Assembly (NCBI GenBank): GCA_934667425.1
Contig: CAKULV010000018.1
Span: 1-55,568, forward strand
Direction of reading: 5' to 3'
Length of the DNA stretch: 55,568 nucleotides
Origin: an uncultured Kiritimatiellota bacterium
GTDB taxonomy: Bacteria; Verrucomicrobiota; Kiritimatiellia; RFP12; UBA1067
Shown: in pieces, positions 42,536-51,337 of the stretch
Layout of the letters: each line of letters starts with the position of its first letter
How positions within the stretch are numbered: position 1 is the stretch's first letter
Program-made: the position numbers and the translations under genes
Notes under the pieces: generated by a model
What the model was told of the DNA's origin: nothing
What the model saw: only the letters and a program-made list of their open reading frames with translations
Database searches by the model: none

Positions 42536-44848
42536 ATGAGAAGGCCGGTGCCGATGCTGGTGGAGTCCGGCGGTCGATTCTTCGCCCGCTGGTCGCGCGA
42601 TGATGGAGTCATGCGCGCGAGGAACAGGGGCGTGCTCGAGTCCCCCGACAGCATGGATTCCGTTGACGATGCGTTTCTCCTTGCGCTCCGCTCGGATGAC
42701 GGGCTGGTCAGGTGGGATTCGGCGGATGACCTGCGGGATCTCGGCCATCGGCTTGACGCATGGCGTTTCGGTGGGGATGGAGATTCCTCCGTCAATGCGC
42801 AGGTGGGGTTCCGCCTTGTGGCGCCGCCGTCCGGCGGCGACGGGCTGTGGAGGCTTGAGCTGGCTGCTCCGCCGAAGACTCCGGCGGCGCTCCGCGCCCT
42901 CGGCATGGCATGCCGCGCATGGCCGCCGCTCTGCGGAATGTCGGACGCGTCGCTTGACCTTGAGCAGTCCGAGATGGAGGCGTTCGTCCGGGTGGGGGCG
43001 CATTCGCTGCGGTCTGCCGGATATCGCGTGGACATTCCGGAGGATCTCGCGGCCGGAGTGTCGGCCGAGGCCGTGGTGTCCCCCGACGCCGCCGCTGACG
43101 GGCGTGGAGCGGATCCAGCCGTACTTCGGGCGAAGGTCACGATCCGGGTCGCGGGGGAGAAGGTGACACGCGATGAGATAGAGTTCCTCCTTGAGCAGGG
43201 TTCGAGCGTCGTGTTTTTCCGGGGGCGCTGGATAGAGGTCGATCGCGGGATCCTCAGGTCGGCGCTGAAGGTGCTCGAGGCGGCGGATGGCCGGAAAATG
43301 ACGGCGCGTGAGGCGATGGCGTTCGCCTTCGGGTTCCGCAGAGTGAGGGGGCTTGCCGCATCGCGGGTGAAGGGGACTGGATGGTTCGGCAAGGTGCTCG
43401 AGGAGCTTCGCTCCGGCGGCAGGTTCCGCCAGCTGCGCAAGCCCAGGGGGTTCAACGGTGCGCTTCGCGACTATCAGCTTCGCGGCTATTCGTGGCTGAA
43501 GTTCCTCACGGACAGGGGGTTCGGGGCCCTGCTTGCGGATGACATGGGCCTCGGCAAGACCGTGCAGGTGATCGCATGGATGCTAAAGCGCAAGGAGGGC
43601 GGCTGCTTCAGGACACTTGTCGTCGCGCCGGTCAGCGTGACGATGAACTGGATGCGCGAGATCGGAAGGTTCGCGCCGAAGATGAAGGTGATGCTCCATC
43701 AGGGGAAGAATCGCCTTGCCGGCATGTCTCTGCGCACCTCGGCTTCGCAATGCGATGTGGTCGTCACCGGCTATCCGCTTTTCACAAAGGACTTCAGGGC
43801 GTTGTGCGACATCCACTTCGACGCCCTCGTGCTGGACGAGGCGCAGACGATAAAGAACCCCGATACCTGCGCGGCCCGTGCGGCGAGGACGTTCCCGTGC
43901 ACGGACAGGATCGCCCTCACGGGTACGCCTTTCGAGAATCGGGTGACCGACCTGTGGAGCATCGAGGAATTCCTGAACGCGGGCATGCTCGGCACGAGAG
44001 GCGAATTCATCCGGGATTTCGAGCGTCCATTGCGCGATGGAGGTGACGCATCCGCGATTGCGGAACTGAAGAGGACGCTCGAGCCGTTCCTCTTGCGCAG
44101 GATGAAGAATGACCCCGGAATCGCCGCCGAGCTCGGCCCGAAGCGCGAGGTGCGCGAGTACTGCGTGCTTTCGCAGCGTCAGCGTGCAGCGTACGAGGTG
44201 GCGCTTGCCCGCTACGCGAACGGGCGGCACGGCGGCGCCGGAGGCAAAGGGGCGGCACTCGCGCTTCTTACCGAGCTTAAGCTCGTGTGTGACGGGTTGC
44301 TTGGCGACGGGCCGCTGCATGGCGGGAAGGTCGAGAGGGTGGAGCAGCTGCTCGAAAGCATATTCGAGGCGGGGGAGTCCGCGCTTGTGTTCACCCAGTA
44401 TGTGAAGGTAGGCGAAAGGCTCAGGGAACTGATAGGGAAGAGGTTCGGGATGAGGGTGCCGTTTCTGCATGGCGGGCTCCAGCCTTCGGCGCGCGAGGCG
44501 CAGATAGCCGCGTTCAACTCGTCGGCACGGCCTACGGCGTTCATCCTGTCGCTCAAGGCCGGCGGTTTCGGGCTGAACCTCACAAAGGCTACCCATGTGA
44601 TACACTATGACAGGTGGTGGAATCCCGCAGTGGAGAACCAGGCAACAGACCGGACCCACCGCATCGGGCAGACGCATCCGGTGCTTGTGCACCTGTTCAT
44701 GGCGCACGGGACGCTTGAAGACCGGATCGACGCCTTGCTTGAGGAAAAACGCGCACTCGCCGGCGAGCTTGTCGTGTCAGGCGAGAGCTTCCTGCTCAAG
44801 ATGGGGGATGCGGAATTCGCCCGCACGGTGGGGCTGTCCAGGCAGTAG
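42536..44848 (+). CDS. SNF2-family DEAD/H-like helicase
   Basis: A 770-aa SWI2/SNF2 ATPase: Walker A DDMGLGKT near residue 335, DEAQ (VLDEAQTIKNP) near residue 435, motif III TGTPFENR, and the C-terminal helicase motifs (FILSLKAGGFGLNLTKA, QATDRTHRIGQ). The first ~250 residues lack a recognised domain. The ATG is 9 nt after the PFK stop; the start and the first 12 codons are conserved in the scar at 25975, supporting this start. Bacterial SNF2 proteins remodel nucleoprotein or act in recombination/defence; the job here is unknown. Confidence 0.85.
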   Translation: MRRPVPMLVESGGRFFARWSRDDGVMRARNRGVLESPDSMDSVDDAFLLALRSDDGLVRWDSADDLRDLGHRLDAWRFGGDGDSSVNAQVGFRLVAPPSGGDGLWRLELAAPPKTPAALRALGMACRAWPPLCGMSDASLDLEQSEMEAFVRVGAHSLRSAGYRVDIPEDLAAGVSAEAVVSPDAAADGRGADPAVLRAKVTIRVAGEKVTRDEIEFLLEQGSSVVFFRGRWIEVDRGILRSALKVLEAADGRKMTAREAMAFAFGFRRVRGLAASRVKGTGWFGKVLEELRSGGRFRQLRKPRGFNGALRDYQLRGYSWLKFLTDRGFGALLADDMGLGKTVQVIAWMLKRKEGGCFRTLVVAPVSVTMNWMREIGRFAPKMKVMLHQGKNRLAGMSLRTSASQCDVVVTGYPLFTKDFRALCDIHFDALVLDEAQTIKNPDTCAARAARTFPCTDRIALTGTPFENRVTDLWSIEEFLNAGMLGTRGEFIRDFERPLRDGGDASAIAELKRTLEPFLLRRMKNDPGIAAELGPKREVREYCVLSQRQRAAYEVALARYANGRHGGAGGKGAALALLTELKLVCDGLLGDGPLHGGKVERVEQLLESIFEAGESALVFTQYVKVGERLRELIGKRFGMRVPFLHGGLQPSAREAQIAAFNSSARPTAFILSLKAGGFGLNLTKATHVIHYDRWWNPAVENQATDRTHRIGQTHPVLVHLFMAHGTLEDRIDALLEEKRALAGELVVSGESFLLKMGDAEFARTVGLSRQ

Positions 44849-44871
44849 GTGTGCGGACGGGGCGTTTATGG

Positions 44872-44877
44872 TATAAT
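44872..44877 (+). promoter_or_regulatory. -10 box of the etfBA operon
   Basis: TATAAT 39 nt before the etfB ATG; the leader of about 33 nt carries AAGGTAGG. Confidence 0.5.
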
Positions 44878-44916
44878 CCGCGAACGAAATCAACAAGTAA
44901 GGTAGGTGCTAGAGAA

Positions 44917-45717
44917 ATGTCAAAGCCGCTGAACATAGTCGTGTGTGGATCGCTTGTTCCAGATCCGCTGCAGACGCTTGAGCCTGTCCAGACCCCGCAG
45001 GGGCCGGGGCTGAAGAACGAACAGATGCTGCCGTCCGTGCTGGATCCGTGGGCCGCGTGTGCGCTTTACGAGGCCGCCGCGCTGGCGAAACAGCGTCCGG
45101 GCTCGAAGGTCGCATTGGTCGCACTCGGGCCCAAGGCGAAGCTCCAGCAGCTGATGATGACTGTCGCTCAGAAAGTGCCGTTTGAACTCGTGGCGGTGAA
45201 TGCCGCCGCAGGCGGGTTCACCGACGCGAAGGCGACCGCCGCGGAGCTCGCGAAGGCCATCAAGGCGATGCCTTCGGCTCCGGACCTCCTCTTTGGCGGA
45301 TGCGCGAGCGCTTCGCGCGATGCCGGTGTGACGCTCCAGTTCGTGGCCGAGATGCTTGGGATGACAGAGTTCTTCAATTGCGTGGACGAGATCAAGGTCG
45401 CGGATGACGATACCTTCACCGTGAAGGAGCGGATAGAGGGCGGCAAATACCTTTCGTCCACATGCGGCGGATTCCCCGCAGCAATCGGCTGGGCCACTGG
45501 AAGCCTCCCCGAGCCGCCGAACAACCCGCAGGTAGGGATGATGAACATGCGTGGCGTAATGCCGGCTTTGATGAAGGCGCCGATGGCAAACGTCGGAGTG
45601 GGGGATATCGTGTGGGAGAAGACGGAAGTGCCGGTCTCGAAGCGCAACACCGTCGTCAAGAAGGATATGTCCGTAGAGGATATCGCCAGGGAAATCGTGG
45701 AGTGGGTGAAGTCATGA
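44917..45717 (+). CDS. etfB: Electron transfer flavoprotein beta subunit
   Basis: A 266-aa EtfB: KPLNIVVCGSLVPDP, DPWAACALYEAAAL, and DLLFGGCASASRDAGVTLQFVAEMLG. EtfB binds AMP/FAD and carries electrons between acyl-CoA-type dehydrogenases and the membrane, or bifurcates electrons. No dehydrogenase gene is adjacent, so the partner is unknown. The stop overlaps the etfA start by ATGA. Confidence 0.85.
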   Translation: MSKPLNIVVCGSLVPDPLQTLEPVQTPQGPGLKNEQMLPSVLDPWAACALYEAAALAKQRPGSKVALVALGPKAKLQQLMMTVAQKVPFELVAVNAAAGGFTDAKATAAELAKAIKAMPSAPDLLFGGCASASRDAGVTLQFVAEMLGMTEFFNCVDEIKVADDDTFTVKERIEGGKYLSSTCGGFPAAIGWATGSLPEPPNNPQVGMMNMRGVMPALMKAPMANVGVGDIVWEKTEVPVSKRNTVVKKDMSVEDIAREIVEWVKS

Positions 45718-46547
45718 AGATCGTAGCATTCAAGATGGGCGGCAACGGGACGTTTGCGCAGGATGTGCCAGCCCTTGCGGAAGCGGTGAAGTCGAGCGGG
45801 GCGGACGTGGTGATTCTCCCCGGGAATTCCCGCGTGAAGCGCTCTGCCGCAGCGGCGGCTCTGCGCGCCGGGGCGGACATAGACACCAACGTGGTAGATC
45901 TTGAGGTCGTTGACGGCAAGGCTGTCGCAAGCCGCTGGGTCTATCGCCAGCGCATATTCACGAAGTTTACTCGCCAGGCTAAACAGTGGGTCGTGGTCGC
46001 TGATCCTACGCTGTTCGATGGGATATGCGCGAAGGTAGGGGCCGAGGAGGCCGCGTTTGCGGAGCCTTCCGGCGCTACCCGCACCACCGTGAACGGCATA
46101 GAGAACGCCGGCGGGGGCGGAGAGTCCACAATCAAGCCGGATTCGGATCTGCTCTTCGTCGCCGGCGCGGGCTGGACCAAGAAGCAGGCCGACGGGGCTC
46201 TTCACCTCGACGATGCGGCCTCGGCCATCACGGGATTCCTCGCGAAGTCGGGGGCTTCGCTCGGTTCGTCCAAGTCACTCGTGGATATGCCGGAGGCCGC
46301 CGCCGCATTCGGGTTCATGAGCCACATGAACCAGGTCGGGCAGACCGGGGCCACGCCTCGCCACAAGAAGGGGCTTTCGACCTGCTGCCATGGCGAGGAG
46401 CCGCATGTCGTCGGATGGCGTTTCGTGAACGAGCGCAGGGCCGTAAACCTTGACGCGAACTGCGGCTGGGCGCAGGGCAAGGCGGATGTCGTGTATGTTG
46501 CCGATGCGTTCGAGGTGATGCGCAAGGTCAACGAACTGCTTGGCTGA
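45714..46547 (+). CDS. etfA: Electron transfer flavoprotein alpha-subunit-like protein, divergent
   Basis: A 277-aa protein coupled to etfB by ATGA. The FAD-binding C-terminal domain starts GQTGATPR, where the canonical sequence is GQTGKTVRP. The following part diverges: the usual LYIACGISGA/HLAGM stretch is replaced by LSTCCHGEEPHVVGW, and the end is DAFEVMRKVNELL in place of DLFEV. Thus the FAD site may differ from typical EtfA. The N-terminal part also lacks the usual long Rossmann segment. Identity as EtfA rests mainly on the coupling and the C-terminal motifs. Confidence 0.7.
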   Translation: MKIVAFKMGGNGTFAQDVPALAEAVKSSGADVVILPGNSRVKRSAAAAALRAGADIDTNVVDLEVVDGKAVASRWVYRQRIFTKFTRQAKQWVVVADPTLFDGICAKVGAEEAAFAEPSGATRTTVNGIENAGGGGESTIKPDSDLLFVAGAGWTKKQADGALHLDDAASAITGFLAKSGASLGSSKSLVDMPEAAAAFGFMSHMNQVGQTGATPRHKKGLSTCCHGEEPHVVGWRFVNERRAVNLDANCGWAQGKADVVYVADAFEVMRKVNELLG

Positions 46548-46554
46548 CGGACGG

Positions 46555-47610
46555 ATGCCCACGGCTGACGATATCACTGTCGGCATCGTAGGTTGCGGCA
46601 GATGCACGGTTTTCGGGCATCTGCCCGCTTTGGCCAGGATGCGTGACCGGTTCCGCGTCGTTGCCGTGTGCGATGTGGAGAAGTCCAGGAGGGAGCGCAT
46701 CGAGCGCGACTTCCCGGAGGTGCGACACTACCGCAGGCTTGAGGACATGGTTGAAGACCGTGACATCAAGCTGGCGCTGATCGCCACCCCTACGCTTTCG
46801 CATGAGGCAATGTCCATTGAATGCCTTGGACGCGGGTTGTGGACTGTTTGCGAGATGCCCGTCGCGCTTTCCCACGAGGGTGCGCTTGCGCTCCGTGCCG
46901 CGTCGCTCAAGGCGGGAGGCAGGCTCATACCGGCGATACCGGCGCTTTTCTCGAACGAGTTCCGCCTCGCATCGATGGCCGGCGCCCGGAAGAACATCGG
47001 AAACCTCTATGATATCCGCATCAGACATGGGCTGTATCGCAGGCGCAGGGATTGGCAATCGACATTGAAGCGCGCCGGCGGCGTCCTTCGCTTTGCGGCG
47101 CAGGAGCCTGTCCTTCAGGCCCTGTCGCTGCTTCATGCTCCGCCGGTTCAGATGTGGAGCGAGACGAAGAAGATCGTGTCCCTGGGGGATGCGGAGGACT
47201 ATGTGCGGCTGCTGATGCGCACGGCGGACGGCGTGACCGCTGACATCGAGGTGAATTCCGCAGAGCTTGCGGCAGATGCGCCGGCCATCGCGTTGCGCGG
47301 CTCGCGCGGCTCCTTCTCGGTGATGCCGGGGGCTGCATCCGGCATCTGCCGCATGATAGACCCTTCCCAGAAATTCGAGAAGCATCGCAGCAGCGTCGCG
47401 CTGCCGCCGCTTGAGGTAGATTCCGAAGAGGTGCGCATCATCGAGGAGACGGTGGAAGTTCCTGATCCGATGCCGCCATACGAGGCCTTTTGGGGTGCGG
47501 TATACGCGGCGGCATCCGGGAACGGGCCGTTCCCCGTCGATTTCGACCTCGTTGTGGAGATGGTGCGCTACATCGGCATTGCGGGGAAGCCGGCGCCAAT
47601 CGCTATTTGA
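46555..47610 (+). CDS. Gfo/Idh/MocA-family oxidoreductase
   Basis: A 351-aa protein: VGIVGCGRCTVFGHLPALARM (Rossmann motif with GCGRC), LALIATPTLSHEAMSIECL, CEMPVALSHEG (in place of EKP). The substitution of EMP for EKP suggests a weakened or different catalytic site. Start chosen at ATG 46555; a TTG at 46540 in the same frame would overlap etfA. It follows etfA by 7 nt, so it may be co-transcribed. Confidence 0.75.
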   Translation: MPTADDITVGIVGCGRCTVFGHLPALARMRDRFRVVAVCDVEKSRRERIERDFPEVRHYRRLEDMVEDRDIKLALIATPTLSHEAMSIECLGRGLWTVCEMPVALSHEGALALRAASLKAGGRLIPAIPALFSNEFRLASMAGARKNIGNLYDIRIRHGLYRRRRDWQSTLKRAGGVLRFAAQEPVLQALSLLHAPPVQMWSETKKIVSLGDAEDYVRLLMRTADGVTADIEVNSAELAADAPAIALRGSRGSFSVMPGAASGICRMIDPSQKFEKHRSSVALPPLEVDSEEVRIIEETVEVPDPMPPYEAFWGAVYAAASGNGPFPVDFDLVVEMVRYIGIAGKPAPIAI

Positions 47611-47684
47611 CCTCAAGGGGCGCATCCTGCCGATCCCGGTCGCGCGCCGGTCACAAATCGCTTGCGGCGCAATGCTTATTTTGC

Positions 47685-47690
47685 TTTAAT
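47685..47690 (+). promoter_or_regulatory. -10-like box near the nrnA start (leaderless arrangement)
   Basis: TTTAAT ends 9 nt before the ATG at 47700; no ribosome site lies between. A second ATG at 47691 in the same frame would be abutting it. Confidence 0.35.
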
Positions 47691-47699
47691 ATGCCATCA

Positions 47700-48698
47700 A
47701 TGAACAAGACAGATAGACGGGCCTCGTATAATGCGGCGAAGGCGCTCCTCGGGGGCGCCCGTTCGATTTTGATCTCGGGGCACCTTAGTCCGGACGGCGA
47801 TTCGCTCGGTTCGATGATCGCCCTCGCGAGGATGCTCACGGCGGCGGGATGGAACGCCAAGGCGACTGCAGACATCAAGAGCCTCGGCAAACTGGGATTT
47901 CTCGAAGGCGTGTCGGATCTTCTGCCGACAAGGCGGCTCAAGCGCAAGAAGTTCGACCTGTTCATCTACGTGGATGCCTCAACGCCAGACCGCCTCCCGC
48001 CTGAAGTGCGGCCTTTCGCCGAGAAGCTGCCGACGATAACCATCGACCACCATGCGACAAGCGCACCAGGCGGCGTTGCCATACTCGATCCCGCCGCAAG
48101 CTCCGCAGGCGAGCTGATATGGCAGTTCGCGAAGTGGATGGAATGGGATATGGATCGCACTACGGCGGAAGCGCTTTGGGTCGCGATCGTCACGGATACG
48201 GGGCGGTTCGCCTATGATTCGACGCACCCCGGCACTTTGCGCACGGCGGCGGATCTGCTCAAGAAAGGCGTGCGGACATCGCTGATAAACGACGTCATCT
48301 ACAACGCCTTCCCTCCCAAGGCCATAGAGCTCAAGCGCAGGGCTTGGCGTTCCCTGCACATCTGGAAGAACAGGAAGGTGGCGGAAGTTTCGCTGCTTCG
48401 CGACGACTTCCGGGATGTGCGCGGCTCGAAGGCAGATGCCGAGGATATAATAGAGATACCGCGCTCCGTGAACGGCAACCAGATCGCCCTGTTCTTCTAC
48501 CAGATACCGGATCGCACACACGAAACCAGGATATCCATCAGGACACGCGCCCCATGGGACGCAACCATGCTCGCGAAGCAGTTCGGCGGCGGCGGGCACA
48601 TCAGGGCGGCGGGATGCACCGCCAAAGGCGGCATGGCGGCGGCAAAGCGGCAGATGCGCAGGGCGGTAAAGGAAATGCTCCAGGGCAAAAAGCAATGA
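47700..48698 (+). CDS. DHH-family phosphoesterase, NrnA-like nanoRNase/pAp phosphatase
   Basis: A 332-aa DHH/DHHA1 protein: GHLSPDGDSLGSM (motif I), YVDASTPDRLP (motif II), TIDHHATSA (the DHH motif) and the DHHA1 end GGGHIRAAGCT. NrnA degrades short RNA or pAp. The start could be ATG 47691 or 47700; 47700 aligns better with family members. The stop overlaps the next ATG by ATGA. Confidence 0.9.
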   Translation: MNKTDRRASYNAAKALLGGARSILISGHLSPDGDSLGSMIALARMLTAAGWNAKATADIKSLGKLGFLEGVSDLLPTRRLKRKKFDLFIYVDASTPDRLPPEVRPFAEKLPTITIDHHATSAPGGVAILDPAASSAGELIWQFAKWMEWDMDRTTAEALWVAIVTDTGRFAYDSTHPGTLRTAADLLKKGVRTSLINDVIYNAFPPKAIELKRRAWRSLHIWKNRKVAEVSLLRDDFRDVRGSKADAEDIIEIPRSVNGNQIALFFYQIPDRTHETRISIRTRAPWDATMLAKQFGGGGHIRAAGCTAKGGMAAAKRQMRRAVKEMLQGKKQ

Positions 48699-49621
48699 AC
48701 AGGGCTCTGATCCTTACAGACGGCAAAGCCGGGCACGAGAACCAGTCGAAGGCGTTCGCCCGGGCGATGGGATGCGATTTCGACCTGTTGCGCATTGATT
48801 TTCGGTCGAAATTCGCGAAAGCGGCCTCGTATGCGCTGGATTGGATGGGGATCCTGTCGCTGAAGCCGTTTGTGGACTTCCGCGTTCCGCCGTCAAGATA
48901 CGACATCGTAGTAGGGACTGGCTCCGGAACGTTCTACGCGGCAAAGGCGGTCGCGAAGATGCTTGGGGCCCGCTCTGCCGTCGTGCTGTACCCGCGTGGC
49001 TACAGGATCTCCGGATTCGGGTGCATTCTGGCTCCGGAGTTCGACAATCCTGCGCCCGCTCCAAACGTGATTCGCATACCGGTCAACCTTGTGGCGGCAG
49101 ACGCGGAGTTTTACGCTTCCGGGGTGAGGGATTTCCGTGAGCGGCATGCCGATACGGGGCGCGAAGCCGTAGCCGTTATAGTGGGTGGGCCGAACAGATG
49201 CTCGCGCATGACGGCGCAGTGGATGCGTTCGCAGCTCGAATCCCTGTTCGCGGCGCATGCCGCCGGCAAATCCGCGCTGCGTCCTGAGATGTGGGTGACG
49301 ACGTCGCGCAGAACGCCGCCGGAGGTCGAGGCGGTGATAGACGCATTCCCGTTCGACTACAAGCTCCTGTACTCGAAGGACCGCTTCAACCCGATCCCCG
49401 CATTCGTGTCGCTCGCGTCGCACCTGTATGTGACGGCGGAATCCACGGGAATGCTTTCGGAGTCCTGCTCTTTCGGGAAGGCCTCGGTGCACGTGATGGA
49501 CAACCTGAATCCGGGGCGGCACAAGTTTCGCCGCTTCGCCGAATCGTGCGCAAGGCTCGGCTCGAAGAAGGTCGATCTTGCGCCCGCATTCGCCGCCGCA
49601 AGGAAACTGCTTGCGCCATAG
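48695..49621 (+). CDS. ELM1/GtrOC1-family protein (DUF1022)
   Basis: A 308-aa protein with LILTDGKAGHENQSKAFARAMG, YDIVVGTGSGTFYAAKAVAKMLGA, AVIVGGPNRCSRMT and YVTAESTGMLSESCSFGKA. These are the marks of the ELM1/DUF1022 family, which resemble GT-B-type glycosyltransferases and are linked to cell-surface glycan export or fission-like functions. No mechanism is established. ATGA coupling to the DHH gene. Confidence 0.8.
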   Translation: MNRALILTDGKAGHENQSKAFARAMGCDFDLLRIDFRSKFAKAASYALDWMGILSLKPFVDFRVPPSRYDIVVGTGSGTFYAAKAVAKMLGARSAVVLYPRGYRISGFGCILAPEFDNPAPAPNVIRIPVNLVAADAEFYASGVRDFRERHADTGREAVAVIVGGPNRCSRMTAQWMRSQLESLFAAHAAGKSALRPEMWVTTSRRTPPEVEAVIDAFPFDYKLLYSKDRFNPIPAFVSLASHLYVTAESTGMLSESCSFGKASVHVMDNLNPGRHKFRRFAESCARLGSKKVDLAPAFAAARKLLAP

Positions 49622-49670
49622 TCCCGTAGGTTGCCTTGAGTTATATGCCGCCACGAAATCGCGGATTTGA

Positions 49671-49676
49671 TATACT
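49671..49676 (+). promoter_or_regulatory. -10-like box before the HipA module
   Basis: TATACT 8 nt before an in-frame short ORF (ATG 49684 to TAG 49701, five codons), followed by the small module gene at 49708. The short ORF might be a leader peptide or chance. Confidence 0.3.
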
Positions 49677-49707
49677 ACGGGGCATGAGGGAAGAAGGATA
49701 GGGACGA

Positions 49708-49938
49708 ATGCCGACTGTCGAACAGCAACGTGCGTGGGAACATGGTCTGCCGGGCTATCTGCAGCACGATCTTGACGCCTACAAGGAAGGCCGGGCCAAT
49801 GGATCGACGCTGCTCGACTGCCTTTGGTGTGAACTCTACGGGTCGATCAACGGCGCCGAGATTGACGATCAGGCCATCACGCACGAGCACGCCGAGTATC
49901 TGCGCGACAAGTTCCTGCGCGGGAAGGCGGTCGGATGA
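49708..49938 (+). CDS. Small gene paired with the HipA-like kinase, putative antitoxin
   Basis: A 76-aa protein (VEQQRAWEHGLPGYLQHDLDAY, TLLDCLWCELYGSING), acidic, helical. It overlaps the kinase start by ATGA. Two-gene layout suggests an antitoxin or a partner; no DNA-binding motif is evident, so it differs from classical HipB. Confidence 0.55.
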   Translation: MPTVEQQRAWEHGLPGYLQHDLDAYKEGRANGSTLLDCLWCELYGSINGAEIDDQAITHEHAEYLRDKFLRGKAVG

Positions 49939-50798
49939 GGGAGATTGACTTCACGGCGTGTCCTCGCATCCACAGCCGTGCCTACAATGGCGCAAACGGC
50001 AAGAAGATAGCCGTGTCGTTCGAGGGGTCGGTCTGGATGCTCAAGTTCCCGCCGTCGGCGGCGGACAAGCCGAATGACCTGTCGTATTCCAACAGCTGCA
50101 TTTCTGAACACCTCGGCAGCACGGTCTTCCGTCTGCTGGGAGTCCCGGCGCAGGAGACGCGGCTCGGTACGCACGTCAACGGACGCCGGAAAATCGTTTG
50201 CGCCTGTCGGGACTTTACGGTGCCGGGTGTGCGCTTCTACGACTTCTGCTCCATCAAGAACACGGTCATCGACTCCGAGACGGGTGGACACGGCACGGAA
50301 CTTTCGGACGTGCTGACGACAATCGACCTTCAGCATTTCGTGGATCCGGTTGCCGTTCGCCGTCGGTTCTGGGACATGTTTGTCGTCGATGCTCTTCTGG
50401 GGAACTTTGACCGCCACAACGGTAACTGGGGGTTCCTCGTCGATGAGCGGACTGGGCAGTCCGAACTCGCGCCGGTATTCGACTGTGGTAGCTGTCTCTT
50501 GCCGCAGTCCGACGAACGGATAATGCGACTCATGCTGGAGGACGAAGACGAGCTGAACGCCCGCATCTACACGTTTCCCGGCTCGATGCTGAAGATCGGT
50601 GGGCGCAAGATCAACTACCGCGATTTCATCGCCACGCGTTTTGACCCGGGGCTGGTCGAGGCTTTGGATCGGCTCCTGCCGCGCATCCGTGCACTGGAGT
50701 TTTCGGCCCTGCTGGACGAGACACCGTACCTTACGGATCTTCAGCGTACGTTCCTTGGGACGTATCTCGCTGCCCGTCGCGACAGGATTTTCGCGTAG
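49935..50798 (+). CDS. HipA/CtkA-like protein kinase
   Basis: A 287-aa protein with HipA-like kinase motifs: NFDRHNGNWGFL (catalytic loop region near residue 156) and PVFDCGSCL (metal-binding Asp near residue 183). The N-terminal P-loop and SAKP-like region is shorter than in HipA (440 aa), making it closer to the compact CtkA-type. HipA-type kinases arrest translation or growth by phosphorylating targets such as tRNA synthetases. The target here is unknown. Its partner gene is immediately upstream. Confidence 0.7.
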   Translation: MREIDFTACPRIHSRAYNGANGKKIAVSFEGSVWMLKFPPSAADKPNDLSYSNSCISEHLGSTVFRLLGVPAQETRLGTHVNGRRKIVCACRDFTVPGVRFYDFCSIKNTVIDSETGGHGTELSDVLTTIDLQHFVDPVAVRRRFWDMFVVDALLGNFDRHNGNWGFLVDERTGQSELAPVFDCGSCLLPQSDERIMRLMLEDEDELNARIYTFPGSMLKIGGRKINYRDFIATRFDPGLVEALDRLLPRIRALEFSALLDETPYLTDLQRTFLGTYLAARRDRIFA

Positions 50799-51060
50799 AC
50801 GACTGAAACCTAATCCCCAAAGCCTCTACACTCCTTGCCTATAACTTGCCTTACTGTTATCCTCATTGGCATTCCCGTGCGAAGCACGGGCGGCGGGCTA
50901 CACGGCCATTTTCCGCAGCGGCGGGAGGGAGGGACGCAATTCATTGCGTCCGTAGCCGCCATGTGCGGGCAATGGCCTAACGTGCGCAAATGAACCACAG
51001 CGGGTTATGCGCTTCAGCGTGAGGCAAGATATCCAGCTGTTGTGAGAATGGATAGGGAGA

Positions 51061-51092
51061 CAATTCTCACTTTTTGCAAAAAGTGAGAATTG
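51061..51092. repeat. Perfect 32-bp palindrome
   Basis: Half-site CAATTCTCACTTTTTG is followed directly by its exact reverse complement. There is no T-tract after it, so a simple terminator is unlikely. An operator for a dimeric regulator or a hairpin used in recombination is possible. Confidence 0.85.
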
Positions 51093-51127
51093 GAAAATCA
51101 TGCTTCCCTGTCTGTGAAGCTTTGATA

Positions 51128-51207
51128 GGTGGTGATGCTGCGGATTGGTCGGTGTGTATCGTTGAATATCGTTGATTTTGGTCGTTAGGCGTGTTGCGAA
51201 TGGGCCA
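51128..51207 (+). repeat. Left direct repeat flanking the AbiE module
   Basis: Starts GGTGGTGATGCTGCGGATTG and ends GTGTTGCGAATGGGCCA. It matches 52821-52905 with a variable middle; the first 22 bases and the last ~20 are near identical. A second copy of GTGTTGCGAATGGGCC is at 51243-51258. Confidence 0.75.
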
Positions 51208-51275
51208 TATAAGGAGATCGGCGACCATCCCGCGCTCGCGATGTGTTGCGAATGGGCCGTATTTTGGTGGTTGGG

Positions 51276-51304
51276 TTGATTCTCATAGGCGGTTGTGATA
51301 TAAT
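51276..51304 (+). promoter_or_regulatory. Promoter of the AbiE-type module
   Basis: TTGATT (51276-51281) and TATAAT (51299-51304) separated by 17 bp; predicted start near 51311, leader about 27 nt to the ATG at 51338. Confidence 0.7.
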
Positions 51305-51337
51305 TTGCGCAGAAACCGTTTAAGAAATTCGTTATCC

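Larger units (their letters stand above)
50799..51337. other. Non-coding region rich in inverted and direct repeats
   Basis: No gene is supportable. It holds a CCCGTGC/GCACGGG hairpin (50874-50890), a GACGCAAT-TC-ATTGCGTC hairpin (50933-50950), the perfect 32-bp palindrome at 51061-51092, the left direct repeat (51128-51207) and the AbiE promoter (51276-51304). Confidence 0.7.

Noticed and set aside
49622..49707. tRNA-like sequence between the ELM1 gene and the HipA module
   Set aside because: No cloverleaf, no T-loop GTTCGA-type box could be made out.
50874..50950. Two hairpins after the HipA-like gene as terminators
   Set aside because: Neither has a following T-tract; they may be REP-like. 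They are recorded only as part of the repeat-rich region.
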